Counted from the first letter of the stretch, positions 44,090 through 52,385 are shown. The stretch: 64,000 nucleotides of DNA from JBCDCY01 sp039180875 (GCA_039180875.1 JBCDCY010000004.1:186001-250000), one strand, 5' to 3'. Notes: generated from the letters alone by a model not told the origin. A program made the numbers and translations.

Positions 44090-44899
44090 CTAGGACCCGG
44101 ATCCAAAGGCGCCGAACCGCTCCAGATCAAACCGGGCGACATCGCGGAGCAGCGCGATGAAGCCCTCCGCCTGGTGCTCGGCCACCGCGCGGCCCTTCTC
44201 CGCCGTCGCCGCCGCCGCGTTGCCGACCACCCCCGCCGGGTTGAGGTCGGAGGCGATCCAGCCATAGGCCGCGGCGCCAGTCGGGCGCAGATGGGCGAAA
44301 TCCTGCATATCCTCGGCGGTGGAGCGAAAATCCGCCGCTTTCGCCATATCCACAAGCTCTGGGCGGAAATGCAACATCAGCGAGGTCTCGATATCGCCGC
44401 CGTGGATGCCGTACTGCCGCTCCCGCGCGTCGAACAGCCCGTCAGGGGTGCCGAAGCCCATCCACTGGCACTTCACGGCCAACATGCCGAGCTCCACACG
44501 CAACTCACGGGCGACAATGCCGATGATGTCGAGATTGCCGCCATGGGAGTTTGCGATGACGATTTTCCGCACGCCAGCCCGCGCGACGGAGCGGCCGATC
44601 TCCACCCAGAGCCGGATCGTGAGGTCGGCGGGCAGCGTGAGTGTGCCGGCGGCGTGCAGATGCTCGTTCGACTTGCCGATCGCCTGGACCGGCAGGATGC
44701 GGATGTCGAGATCCTCCGGCAGCTGCGTCGCGACGGTGCGGAGCATGCCGAGATTGATCTCCGTATCCACCGAGACCGGCAGATGCGGCCCGTGCTGTTC
44801 GTGGGCGGCGGTCGGCAAGACGGCGATCGTGCGCATCGGGTCGATGTCGGCGAAGTCAGTGTGGGCGAACTCACCCCATTGCAGCTTGCGCATCGGCAC
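44090..44899 (-). CDS. Creatininase-family amidohydrolase
   Basis: 269 residues. Metal-site motif EQHGPHLPVSVD has E34, H36 and D45, the spacing of creatininase, but the second motif is NSHGGN (117-122), with Gly where creatininase has its metal-binding Glu; this is the pattern of formamide/FAPy-type hydrolases and MftE-like members. GIHGGDIETSLML follows. It probably cleaves an amide or formamide C-N bond. GGGGGAG lies 5 bases before the ATG at 44899. Last gene of the cluster that begins at 52153. Confidence 0.85.
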   Translation of the reverse strand: MPMRKLQWGEFAHTDFADIDPMRTIAVLPTAAHEQHGPHLPVSVDTEINLGMLRTVATQLPEDLDIRILPVQAIGKSNEHLHAAGTLTLPADLTIRLWVEIGRSVARAGVRKIVIANSHGGNLDIIGIVARELRVELGMLAVKCQWMGFGTPDGLFDARERQYGIHGGDIETSLMLHFRPELVDMAKAADFRSTAEDMQDFAHLRPTGAAAYGWIASDLNPAGVVGNAAAATAEKGRAVAEHQAEGFIALLRDVARFDLERFGAFGSGS

Positions 44900-44905
44900 T
44901 CCCCC

Positions 44906-45559
44906 TCAGGTTCGGGAGGCGGCAGGCGCCGGTTCGGGGCCGGCGCGCCCCGCCTTGGCCGTACCGGCCATCAGCCGGTCCACGGCGCGGGCGACGCGAT
45001 GGAGGTGATGGGCCCGGCTCTCCGCCGTCGAGGCGTCCATACTGTAATGCGCGGCGTAGGAGGTCCGGACCCGGCGATGGCAGAGGATCCGCACCCCGGT
45101 CAGCAGCGTCCGCTTGCCCGGGGCACCGACGAAGCGGGTGAGCCACCAAGAGGCACCACAGGTCGTGTAGACGCCGAGCCGGGTGATGTGCTGCAGCCCC
45201 GGGCGGATATCTCCCTCCGACGGCAGGGTGAAGGCGACGCCCGGCAGCAGCACCCGGTCGAGCCAGCCCTTCAGCATCGCCGGCAGGCCGTACCACCAGG
45301 TCGGATAGACGAAGATCAGTGTCTCGGCCCAGCGCAGATCCTCGACATGCTGGGCGACCGGGGCGAGGTTGCCGGGGTAGCTCTCGTATCCTGCGAACTC
45401 GCCGGGGCCGAGGATCGGGTCGAAGCCGCGGGCGTATAGGTCGATCAGGCGTATCTCGGCCCCCGCCGCCGTGAGGCGGTCGAGCACGAGGTCGCGAATG
45501 GCGGCCGAGTAGCTCTCGACCTTCGGATGGGCGTAGACGACGAGAGCGCGGGCGGACAT
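44906..45559 (-). CDS. Flavodoxin-fold NAD(P)H:quinone oxidoreductase family protein (second)
   Basis: 217 residues with the Flavodoxin_2 fold: ALVVYAHPKVESYSAAIRDLV, FVYPTWWYGLPAMLKGWLDRV, ITRLGVYTTCGASWW. It shares one base with the upstream paralogue's stop (TGATG). Expected to bind FMN or FAD and reduce quinones or an azo/nitro group, or to pass electrons to the neighbouring oxidase; partner unknown. A C-terminal Ala/Pro-rich tail is unremarkable. Confidence 0.83.
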   Translation of the reverse strand: MSARALVVYAHPKVESYSAAIRDLVLDRLTAAGAEIRLIDLYARGFDPILGPGEFAGYESYPGNLAPVAQHVEDLRWAETLIFVYPTWWYGLPAMLKGWLDRVLLPGVAFTLPSEGDIRPGLQHITRLGVYTTCGASWWLTRFVGAPGKRTLLTGVRILCHRRVRTSYAAHYSMDASTAESRAHHLHRVARAVDRLMAGTAKAGRAGPEPAPAASRT

Positions 45560-46140
45560 CAGAACGCCTCCATCTCGCGCCCCACCTGGGTGAGGAAGGC
45601 GGCCCGGCGCGTGTCCGTCGCCCGGTTCATGTCGTAGAGCGCGAGGTACTTCAGCTTCGCCCGCCAGCCGGTGGTGAAGTGCAGGGCCCGGGTGACGAGC
45701 CGCCGGGGCGGATCGCCGGCCACCCGGGCGCGGAGGCGCGTACCGCCATAGGTGGTGACGGCGGCGAGCTTCCGCACATGGGTGAGGTTGCCCACCACCT
45801 TGCCGCTCTCCAATCGGAAGGAGACGTCGGGCAGGAAGACCCGGTCGAAGAAGCCCTTGAGGATGGCCGGGTAGCCGAAGTTCCAGACCGGGAAGACGAG
45901 GATCAGCGCCTCGGCCGCGCGCACCCGCTCGACATACTCGGCGACCGGTCGGGTGTTGGTCGGGCAGTCGTGGTAGCCCCGCCGCTCCTCCGCCGTCAGC
46001 ACGGGCGAGAAGCCCTCGGCATAAAGGTCGCAGTCGTCGAGGCTCCAGCCCCGCTGCCCTAATGCCTCCACCACCGTGCGGTGGAGGGCGCTGCAAAAGC
46101 TCTCCGGCACCGGGTGGGCGTAGAGGACGAGGGCGTGCAT
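45559..46140 (-). CDS. Flavodoxin-fold NAD(P)H:quinone oxidoreductase family protein (first)
   Basis: 193 residues, paralogue of the next gene: ALVLYAHPVPESFCSALHRTV, LVFPVWNFGYPAILKGFFDRVFLPDVSF, HVRKLAAVTTYGG. WNFGYP replaces WWYGLP, so the two are not identical in their flavin/substrate pocket. They may form a heterodimer, since this family is dimeric with the active site at the interface; that is inference. 211 bases separate it from the FAD oxidase gene. Confidence 0.85.
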   Translation of the reverse strand: MHALVLYAHPVPESFCSALHRTVVEALGQRGWSLDDCDLYAEGFSPVLTAEERRGYHDCPTNTRPVAEYVERVRAAEALILVFPVWNFGYPAILKGFFDRVFLPDVSFRLESGKVVGNLTHVRKLAAVTTYGGTRLRARVAGDPPRRLVTRALHFTTGWRAKLKYLALYDMNRATDTRRAAFLTQVGREMEAF

Positions 46141-46171
46141 CAGGTGCCCAAATTAGCGACCAAGGAACCGA

Positions 46172-46286
46172 GGATCGCGCCCGCCCTGGGGGGTGAGCTG
46201 CGTCTCGCAAACGCCCCAGTGGGGCGTTTGAGCAGCGAACGGGCGGAGCCCAACGGGTCGGGCGCGATCCGGTGCTGGCGCACCGG
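46172..46286. other. Nested inverted-repeat element between the FAD oxidase and flavodoxin genes
   Basis: Outer arms GGATCGCGCCCG (46172-46183) and CGGGCGCGATCC (46259-46270) enclose a perfect 10-bp hairpin, CAAACGCCCC (46208-46217), AGT, GGGGCGTTTG (46221-46230). A further hairpin CCGGTGC/GCACCGG follows at 46269-46286. A branched RNA structure in the middle of an operon, possibly tuning expression of the downstream genes, or a degenerate mobile repeat. Confidence 0.55.
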
Positions 46287-46351
46287 AGTGACCTGTTGCT
46301 GCGTCTCTGACGCTCGATCGGGCAGTGTGCCTGGAAATGGACGGCCGACGC

Positions 46352-47752
46352 TCATTCCGCAGCCATCAGGCCGGGATAGGCGTACATCCGCGAATAGTCC
46401 CAGTCAGGCGCGTCCCAGGCGATCATCTTGCCGGGGTTGAGCAGGCCCTTCGGATCCGCCTCCCGCTTGAAGGCAAGCTGGCGGTCGTCGACGGTCTGCC
46501 GGCCGCCCTCCTCCAACGTGTAGCGATGCGGGTTGAAGATCATGCAGCCTAGATCCTCGTGGATGCGCACGATCTCGTCGAGCCGCGCCTCGCTGGAGAA
46601 CCGCACGATCGGCAGGCCGGCGAAGATCACCTTGCCGCCCTCGCGGAAGGCTTCCAGGTGCTGGGGCACCTCGGCGCCGAAGATCCGGCGCACCTCCGCC
46701 ACCTTCTCCAGATGATCGGGAAAGCCGAAGCGGACCTGCAAGTAGGTGATGGTCGGATCGACCTTCAGGCCGCGCAGCGTGGTGTGGTTCCAGGTGTATT
46801 CGAACACATGGCCCGGCCCGCGCGCGCCCGTGAAGGTGTCGGAGCGATAGATCGTCTCGACGCCGCCGACGCGGGCCGTGAAGGTCTCGAATGCATCCAT
46901 CGAATGCGGCGCGACCATCAGGCAGACCAGGTGCTGGTCGGGCCGCACCGCATCGCGGATGCGCTGGAAGTAGTCGTGGGGGATCGGCGCCTCGATCGGC
47001 GTGGCGAGCTTGAGGAGGATGCCGTCCTCGTTCGCCAAGCCCTCGCAGTACTTCGCGGCGTCCATGAAATCGTCGAAGCCGAGCATCATCTCGACCCAGT
47101 CGTAGGCTGGCGCCAGCGGCATCTCGAGCTCGGTGATCACACCGTTGGTGCCGTAGGCGTGGGAGACGCGGGCGAGCTCCTCGCCCCGGAACTCCAGCAC
47201 CCGCGGCTCCGCCTCCATCGTCACGACGCGCAGCCGGATGATGTTGCCGAGATCGCGGAGGCTTCCCCAGGTGACCGAGCCGACGCCGCCCGAGCCGCCG
47301 GCGATGAAGCCGCCGATCGTCGCCGTCGCCCAGGTGGACGAGAACATACGGATCTCCTGCCCCGAATGTTCCTTGCAGGCGGCGTCGAGGTCCTTCAGCA
47401 GGCAGCCCGGCTCCACGATCACCCGGCCGGGATGGATCTCCTTCACCTTGTCCATGTGGCGGAGGTGGAGGACGCAGCCGCCGGCGAGTGGCATCGCCTG
47501 GCCGTAATTACCGGTGCCGGCCCCCCGCATGGTCACCGGGCAGTCGTGGGCGTAGCAGGTCCTCAGAACCTCGATCACCTCCTCCTCGGACCGGGGCGCC
47601 ACGGCGAAATCGGCGACGACATGGTCGAGGCGGTCCTTCAGCACCGGCGAGTACCAGAAGAAGTCCCGGCTCGCGGCCTTCAGCGCCGCCGGTTTCTCGA
47701 CCAGATCTAGATGGGCGAGGGCGTCGCGGGCGGCCTTCACGTTCTCTCGCAT
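46352..47752 (-). CDS. FAD-binding (PCMH-type) oxidoreductase
   Basis: 466 residues of the FAD-linked oxidase group (GlcD-like): PVTMRGAGTGNYGQAMPL is the FAD pyrophosphate loop, ATIGGFIAGGSGGVGSVTWG the second FAD contact, and DPKGLLNPGKMIAW the C-terminal signature. These enzymes oxidise hydroxy- or amine-type carbons. It starts 2 bases after the amidohydrolase stop. Substrate unknown; the cluster suggests a nitrogen-containing metabolite. Confidence 0.85.
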   Translation of the reverse strand: MRENVKAARDALAHLDLVEKPAALKAASRDFFWYSPVLKDRLDHVVADFAVAPRSEEEVIEVLRTCYAHDCPVTMRGAGTGNYGQAMPLAGGCVLHLRHMDKVKEIHPGRVIVEPGCLLKDLDAACKEHSGQEIRMFSSTWATATIGGFIAGGSGGVGSVTWGSLRDLGNIIRLRVVTMEAEPRVLEFRGEELARVSHAYGTNGVITELEMPLAPAYDWVEMMLGFDDFMDAAKYCEGLANEDGILLKLATPIEAPIPHDYFQRIRDAVRPDQHLVCLMVAPHSMDAFETFTARVGGVETIYRSDTFTGARGPGHVFEYTWNHTTLRGLKVDPTITYLQVRFGFPDHLEKVAEVRRIFGAEVPQHLEAFREGGKVIFAGLPIVRFSSEARLDEIVRIHEDLGCMIFNPHRYTLEEGGRQTVDDRQLAFKREADPKGLLNPGKMIAWDAPDWDYSRMYAYPGLMAAE

Positions 47753-47754
47753 GG

Positions 47755-49038
47755 TTACTCCATCAGAGCGTCGAGGCGGGCGTAATCGGGAACGCGGCGG
47801 TCGATCGCCTTGCCGTCACGCAGCACGATACGGTCGAACTGCGGGCGGGCAAAGAGCTCCGTCCAACTGCGCGCCCGGCAGAGGATCAGATCGGCCGGAT
47901 CGCCGGGGGCGAGGCCGGCAGCGGCAAAGCCGCAGGTCTCCGCCGGACCGGTGGTGAAGGCGCGGATCCAGTCGTCGTCGGAATGGTCGAGATGGGCGAT
48001 GCGCCAAGCCTCCCGCATCACCTCCAGCATGTCGAGATCGCCGTAGGCGTAGAACGGATCGCGGGTGTTGTCGGAGGCAAAGCGCACCGGCACGCCAGCC
48101 GCCTTCAGCTCATGCACCAGCGTCACGCCCCGGTAGCGCGGCGTGCGCCCGGCCTGGCGGTCCTGGAGGTAGAGGTTGCAGAGCGGCAGGGACACGATGT
48201 GGATGCCGGCGTCCGCCACCCGGCCGATGATCTCCGCCGCCACCTCATCCGTCTGGGTGGAGAGGGAGCAGCAATGCCCCGCCACCACCCGGCCGACGAA
48301 CCCTGTGCGCTCCACCGCCAGGGCGATGTTGCGAAGGGTGGCGGAGGCGGGGTCGAGGGTCTCATCCGTGTGGAAATCGGCATCCAGGCCAAGCTCCGCC
48401 GCGATCTGGAAGAAGGTGTCGAGCCGCTGGTCGAGGTCGCCCACCGGATAGGTGACGGCGCCGAGGACGCCATCATGGGCGGCCACGGTCTCGGCGATCT
48501 CGCGGAACTCCGGCCCGTCGTCCACCCGGTCGATGCCGACGAGGTTCACGGCCTGCAGGTCGATCCGCCCGGCCCAGTCCTCTTTGATCTCCCCGAAGAT
48601 TGGCCAGGAGATCCGGTGCTGCGGCGGGATCGAATCGAGATGGGTGCGGATGGCGCGGCTGCCGTGGGCATAGGCGGCCTCGAGCGCGAAGGTCATGCGC
48701 GCCCGCACATCCTCGGCCGACCAGCATGCCTCCCGATCCGCGCCGACGCTGGCGAGCGCGCTCTCGAACGTGCCGTCGGGGTTGGGCGTGCGGGCCCAGA
48801 TATGGCCCTTGTCGAGATGGGTGTGCATGTCGACGGGCGCGGGCAGGACGAAGGCGCCGCCCGTCTCCACCGTCGCATCGGGCTCCCCCTCGGCCGCGGC
48901 GATCCGGCCGCCGACGATGTCCAGGTCGAGCCGCGTCAGCCCGTCCGCCCCGGTGGCGCCGACGACGAAGCAGGCGGGGGCGGTCAGACCGGCCAGGCGA
49001 AGGCGCGGAACCTCCGGCAGCTCGAGGAAGGGTGCCAC
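47755..49038 (-). CDS. Cytosine deaminase-like amidohydrolase
   Basis: 427 residues of the CodA family. Metal/catalytic residues are present: H72 and H74 (MHTHLDKGH), H223 and E226 (DFHTDET), H255 (AGHCCSLS), D323 (ASDNTRDP); they match E. coli H61, H63, H214, E217, H246, D313. The pyrimidine-binding Gln (E. coli Q156, FPQEG) and D314 are replaced (region LVGID; N324), so cytosine is doubtful. Deamination or hydrolysis of another cyclic amide/amidine is more likely. GTG start shares one base with the permease stop (TAGTG). Confidence 0.85.
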   Translation of the reverse strand: MAPFLELPEVPRLRLAGLTAPACFVVGATGADGLTRLDLDIVGGRIAAAEGEPDATVETGGAFVLPAPVDMHTHLDKGHIWARTPNPDGTFESALASVGADREACWSAEDVRARMTFALEAAYAHGSRAIRTHLDSIPPQHRISWPIFGEIKEDWAGRIDLQAVNLVGIDRVDDGPEFREIAETVAAHDGVLGAVTYPVGDLDQRLDTFFQIAAELGLDADFHTDETLDPASATLRNIALAVERTGFVGRVVAGHCCSLSTQTDEVAAEIIGRVADAGIHIVSLPLCNLYLQDRQAGRTPRYRGVTLVHELKAAGVPVRFASDNTRDPFYAYGDLDMLEVMREAWRIAHLDHSDDDWIRAFTTGPAETCGFAAAGLAPGDPADLILCRARSWTELFARPQFDRIVLRDGKAIDRRVPDYARLDALME

Positions 49039-49892
49039 TAGCTCTCCCGCTTCACCGCGCTCTCATGCCATTTGCGCAGCAGAAGATGGCTGAGAAGGCT
49101 GAGCACGAGGTAGATCGCGATGCCGGTGAGCATGATGAGGAGGAGGGCCGCGAACATCCGGTCGACCTCCAACCGGTAGCCCGATTCGAGGATGCGATAG
49201 GCGAGGCCGGAGCCCCGCCCGGCGGCGCCGATGGCGTACTCCGCCACCACGGCGCCGATCAGGCTCAGCCCGCCGGCGATGCGCAGACCGCCGAGGAAGT
49301 AGGGCAGGGCGGCCGGGATCTGCAGATAGCGCAGTCGCTGCCAGCGGCTGACCCGATAGATCGACATCAGATCGTGCAGGTTCCGGTCGGCCGAGGCGAG
49401 GCCGAGGGTGGTCGAGGAGAGGATCGGGAAGAAGGCCACGATCCAGGCGCAGATCAGGAGCGCGGTGAAGGCGGTGTCGACGTAGATGATGATGAGCGGC
49501 GCGATGGAGATCACCGGTGTCACCTGCAGCACCACGGCGTAGGGGTAGACCGACATCTCCACCGCCCGCGACAGGCTGAAGAGCACGCCGAGCCCGCCGC
49601 CCACCACGATGGCCAACGCCAGAGAGAGGCCGGCGACCTGCACGGTGATCCACCAGGATTGCAGGAGGGAGGCCCATTCCTGGCTGAGCTTGGTCAGCAC
49701 CCGGTCGGGGCCGGGCAGGATGTAGTGCGGGATCTCGTAGAGCGCGACGACGCCCTGCCAGGCCACCAGCACGATCAGCGCCACGAGGGCGGGCAGCGCC
49801 CAGCGTCCGATCCGGTGCAGCCGGCGGCGGCGGGCCCGGGCCCGCTCCTCCAGATCGACGGGGGCGTGGGTCTCCTCCAACGCCGCGCTCAT
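49038..49892 (-). CDS. ABC transporter permease (SsuC/TauC/ThiX type)
   Basis: 284 residues, about six membrane helices. BPD_transp_1 signature: VVAEYAIGAAGRGSGLAYRILES with the EAA-like GLRIAGGLSLIGAVVA; LPGPDRVLTKLSQEW is the conserved N-terminal stretch of NitT/TauT permeases. Start at 49892 (MSAALEETHAP); the longer frame to 50297 reads through tandem repeats and is not genuine. Works with the ATPase at 50319 and the binding protein at 51137. Confidence 0.88.
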   Translation of the reverse strand: MSAALEETHAPVDLEERARARRRRLHRIGRWALPALVALIVLVAWQGVVALYEIPHYILPGPDRVLTKLSQEWASLLQSWWITVQVAGLSLALAIVVGGGLGVLFSLSRAVEMSVYPYAVVLQVTPVISIAPLIIIYVDTAFTALLICAWIVAFFPILSSTTLGLASADRNLHDLMSIYRVSRWQRLRYLQIPAALPYFLGGLRIAGGLSLIGAVVAEYAIGAAGRGSGLAYRILESGYRLEVDRMFAALLLIMLTGIAIYLVLSLLSHLLLRKWHESAVKRES

Positions 49893-49940
49893 CGCCTTAT
49901 GCCCCGTTCTGCGCGAGGGCCTTGGCCCGTTCGGAGCGGG

Positions 49941-50282
49941 GAGAGGCCCCGGCTCGGAGGCCGGGGCGGCGCGGGTTGCGACGCTGGGGAAGGCGTTCGC
50001 GCCACCACGCACTGCTGTCCCGGACTTGGTCCGGGACCTCGACCTTGCGGCAGGGAGAGGCTCCGGCTCGGGGGCCGGGGCGATGCGGGTTGGGAGGTGA
50101 GGGACGACCCCTGTGCCACCGCGCACTGCCGTCCCGGACTTGATCCGGGACTTCGACCTTGCGGCAGGGAGAGGCCCCGGCTCGGGGGCCGGGGCGGTGC
50201 GGGTTGGGAGGTGGGGGACGACCCCCACGCCACCGCGCACCGCCGTCCCGGACCTGATCCGGGACCTCGACCTCCGCCGGCG
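49941..50282. repeat. Three tandem 114-bp repeats between ABC transporter genes
   Basis: Units start at 49941, 50055 and 50169, an exact 114-base period. Each contains two palindromes: CCCCGGCTCGG.GGCCGGGG and GTCCCGGACTTG.TCCGGGAC (9-bp arms), the latter a palindrome I know as widespread in Alphaproteobacteria. Units 2 and 3 are nearly identical; unit 1 differs around 49976-50000. The gap 49893-50318 between ATPase and permease genes holds little else. As 114 is a multiple of three, spurious open frames span it. Confidence 0.9.
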
Positions 50283-50318
50283 GCGCCAAACCCCCACCGG
50301 CTCAGCGCATACACCGCC

Positions 50319-51140
50319 TTAGCCCTCATGGCCCGTCCCCACCATCGCCTCGGCCAAGGCTTCGGAGGCGGCGCGGCAGTGGGCGGCGTATTCGGCGGAG
50401 GTGCGAAAGCTCTCGTCGCGGGGATAGGGTTCGTCCACCTGCAGCTCCCGGATCACCCGACCCGGGCGGGCCGCCATGATGACGATGCGGTCGGAGAGAA
50501 AGACCGATTCGAACACCGAATGGGTGACGAAGATCACCGTGCAGCCGAGCTTGGCCTGCATCGCCAGCAGATCGTTGTTGAGCTTGAAGCGGGTGATCTC
50601 GTCCAGCGCGGCGAACGGCTCGTCCATCAGGATGAGCTTGGGGTGGGTGACCAGCGCCCGGGCGATCGAGACCCGCATCTTCATGCCGCCCGAAAGCTCC
50701 CGCGGATAGGCGCCCTCGAACCCGGTGAGGCCGACGGTGGCCAGCGCCTCGTCGATCTCCGGCGCCGCGGCCCTTTGCGACTGGCCCTTCAGGCGAAGCG
50801 GCAGCCAGACATTGTCGGCCACCGTCGCCCAGGGCATCAGCGTCGGCTCTTGGAATACCACGCCGAGCCCCTCGTCCGCGCCCTCGGCCCAGCGGATGCG
50901 GCCGCTTGTCGGGTGGATGAGGCCCGAGATCAGCTTGAGCGCGGTCGACTTGCCGCAACCCGAGGGACCGAGGAGGGAGACGAAATCCCCCTGGCGCACC
51001 TCGAGCGACATGCCCGAGAGCGCGGTGATGTCCCGGCCGAAGACCTTGGTGATGTTCCGCAGCGCCAAGAGCAGCGGGCGGGCGGCCGCCACTTGGGCGA
51101 CCGCCGCCTCACCCCTCTGGCGCGGCGCGACGGCGCTCAC
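50319..51140 (-). CDS. ABC transporter ATP-binding protein (NitT/TauT family)
   Basis: 273 residues: Walker A LGPSGCGKSTAL, Q-loop VFQEPTLMPWATV, signature ELSGGMKMRVSIARAL, Walker B LILMDEPFAALDEITR, H-loop VTHSVFES. SsuB/TauB-like. GTG start overlapping the binding protein stop (GTGA). Separated from its permease by the tandem repeats. N-terminal 20 residues are low complexity. Confidence 0.92.
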   Translation of the reverse strand: MSAVAPRQRGEAAVAQVAAARPLLLALRNITKVFGRDITALSGMSLEVRQGDFVSLLGPSGCGKSTALKLISGLIHPTSGRIRWAEGADEGLGVVFQEPTLMPWATVADNVWLPLRLKGQSQRAAAPEIDEALATVGLTGFEGAYPRELSGGMKMRVSIARALVTHPKLILMDEPFAALDEITRFKLNNDLLAMQAKLGCTVIFVTHSVFESVFLSDRIVIMAARPGRVIRELQVDEPYPRDESFRTSAEYAAHCRAASEALAEAMVGTGHEG

Positions 51141-52153
51141 TCGCCCGTCAGCGCCTTCTTGACCTCAAGAGCGGCCCCGGTGTTGGCGAAGTCCAGCGTG
51201 TAGATCTGGCTGATGTCGAGGCCCGCCTCGATCACGCCGGCGCTCACCATCTTGTCGTAGAAGTCCTGGATCTGCGCATCCGTCATGGCGCCGATGCCAA
51301 GCTCCAGCGCATCGCCCGAATCGACGATGCCATATTCCTTCATCTTCTCGATGGAGAAGGCGATCTGTTCCTCCGACATGTCCGGGTTGTCGGCCTGGAT
51401 CAGCTCATTGGCGGCGGCGTTGTCGCCGTAGAGGTAGTTGGCCCAGCCGATGGCGGAGCCTTCGACGAAGCAGGTCACGACCTCGGGCCGCTCCGCGATG
51501 GTCTCCTGCATGGTCTCGACCGTGGTGGCGTAGGTGGTGAAGCCATAATCCGCCAGCAGGTAGATGTCGGGGGCGAAGCCGCCCTCCCGCTCGATCGCGA
51601 AGGGCTCGGAGGTCACGTAGCCCTGCTGGCCGGAGCGTTCGTCGGCCAGGAACGGCGCGGGGTTGAAGGTGTAGGGCCGGCGGTTGTCGGCGCTGAAGCC
51701 ATAGTCCGCAATCATCCACTGATAGTAGGACTGAAAGCCGTTATCGCCGATGAAGAGGGTGTCGAGCTCCTTCAGGTCCTCAAAGCTCTCCACCGCCCCC
51801 GGATGGGTCAGGATGACCTGGGGCTCCTTCTGGAAATGGGCCGCGACGACGACCACCGGGATGCCCTCCCGCGCGGCGTTGAAGGGCTGGAGCATGTTGC
51901 CGCCCATGATGAAGTCGACCCGGCCGGCGAGCATCTGGGCCCGGTTGTTCACCTGGGGGCCACCGGGGATGATGGTGACGTCAAGGCCGCATTCGGCGTA
52001 GGTGCCGTCGGCCACGGCCTGGTAGTAGCCGCCATGTTCGGCCTGGGCGACCCAGTTGGTGCCGAAGCTGACGGGTGTGAGGGCCTGGGCCGAGGCTGCC
52101 GTGGAGAGGAGCGCGGCGCAGACGGTGCTGGTGAGGGGCGTGAGCCGGGTCAT
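51137..52153 (-). CDS. ABC transporter substrate-binding protein (NMT1/THI5-like)
   Basis: 338 residues with a Sec signal (MTRLTPLTSTVCAALLSTAASAQA) and NMT1-type features: FGTNWVAQAEHGGYYQAVADG, MLAGRVDFIMGGNMLQ, VVAAHFQKEPQVILTHPG, SEEQIAFSIEKMKEYG. This family binds thiamin pyrimidine, pyrimidines, taurine, sulfonates or aromatic acids. First gene of the cluster; GGGAGA lies 7 bases before the ATG. Together with CodA-like and creatininase-like enzymes, a nitrogen heterocycle or its amide is a fair guess at the ligand. Confidence 0.88.
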   Translation of the reverse strand: MTRLTPLTSTVCAALLSTAASAQALTPVSFGTNWVAQAEHGGYYQAVADGTYAECGLDVTIIPGGPQVNNRAQMLAGRVDFIMGGNMLQPFNAAREGIPVVVVAAHFQKEPQVILTHPGAVESFEDLKELDTLFIGDNGFQSYYQWMIADYGFSADNRRPYTFNPAPFLADERSGQQGYVTSEPFAIEREGGFAPDIYLLADYGFTTYATTVETMQETIAERPEVVTCFVEGSAIGWANYLYGDNAAANELIQADNPDMSEEQIAFSIEKMKEYGIVDSGDALELGIGAMTDAQIQDFYDKMVSAGVIEAGLDISQIYTLDFANTGAALEVKKALTGE

Positions 52154-52307
52154 CGTCGATCTCCCTGTCGCTTTCCCTGGAGTATCGGTCAGGCCACCGA
52201 TGGCCGCCAGCGCAAATCGACCTGGCGGCGCCCGGCGCCGCGCATTGCGCATCGCGGCGGCAGAATTCTCGCGGATCGCGGAAACTGCCCGCGGAATGGG
52301 CGCGCTG

Positions 52308-52346
52308 TGATCGCCCAGAGTGATCGCCCGGAGGGATCGCCCGGTG
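52308..52346. repeat. Three 13-bp tandem repeats
   Basis: TGATCGCCCAGAG, TGATCGCCCGGAG and GGATCGCCCGGTG abut at 52308, 52321 and 52334. They lie in the 232-base gap between the cyclase end and the binding-protein start, so possibly a regulator site for the transport cluster, or a slippage product. Confidence 0.6.
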
Positions 52347-52350
52347 GCAA

Positions 52351-52373
52351 GGGGCCCGGTGCCACCGGGCCCC
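52351..52373 (-). terminator. Hairpin after the cyclase gene
   Basis: GGGGCCCGGT (52351-52360), GCC, ACCGGGCCCC (52364-52373): perfect 10-bp stem 12 bases beyond the cyclase stop on the minus strand. Only a short TT follows, so termination strength is uncertain. Confidence 0.5.
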
Positions 52374-52385
52374 AAGCGGGCGAGC

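Noticed and set aside
43762..44160. 132-codon open frame across the low-GC gap
   Set aside because: It reads straight through the strong terminator and into the creatininase gene, and shows no recognisable protein pattern.
49889..50329. Open frames with a 38-residue repeat in the tandem-repeat spacer
   Set aside because: They exist because the 114-base unit is a multiple of three; the palindromic DNA explains the sequence better than a protein.
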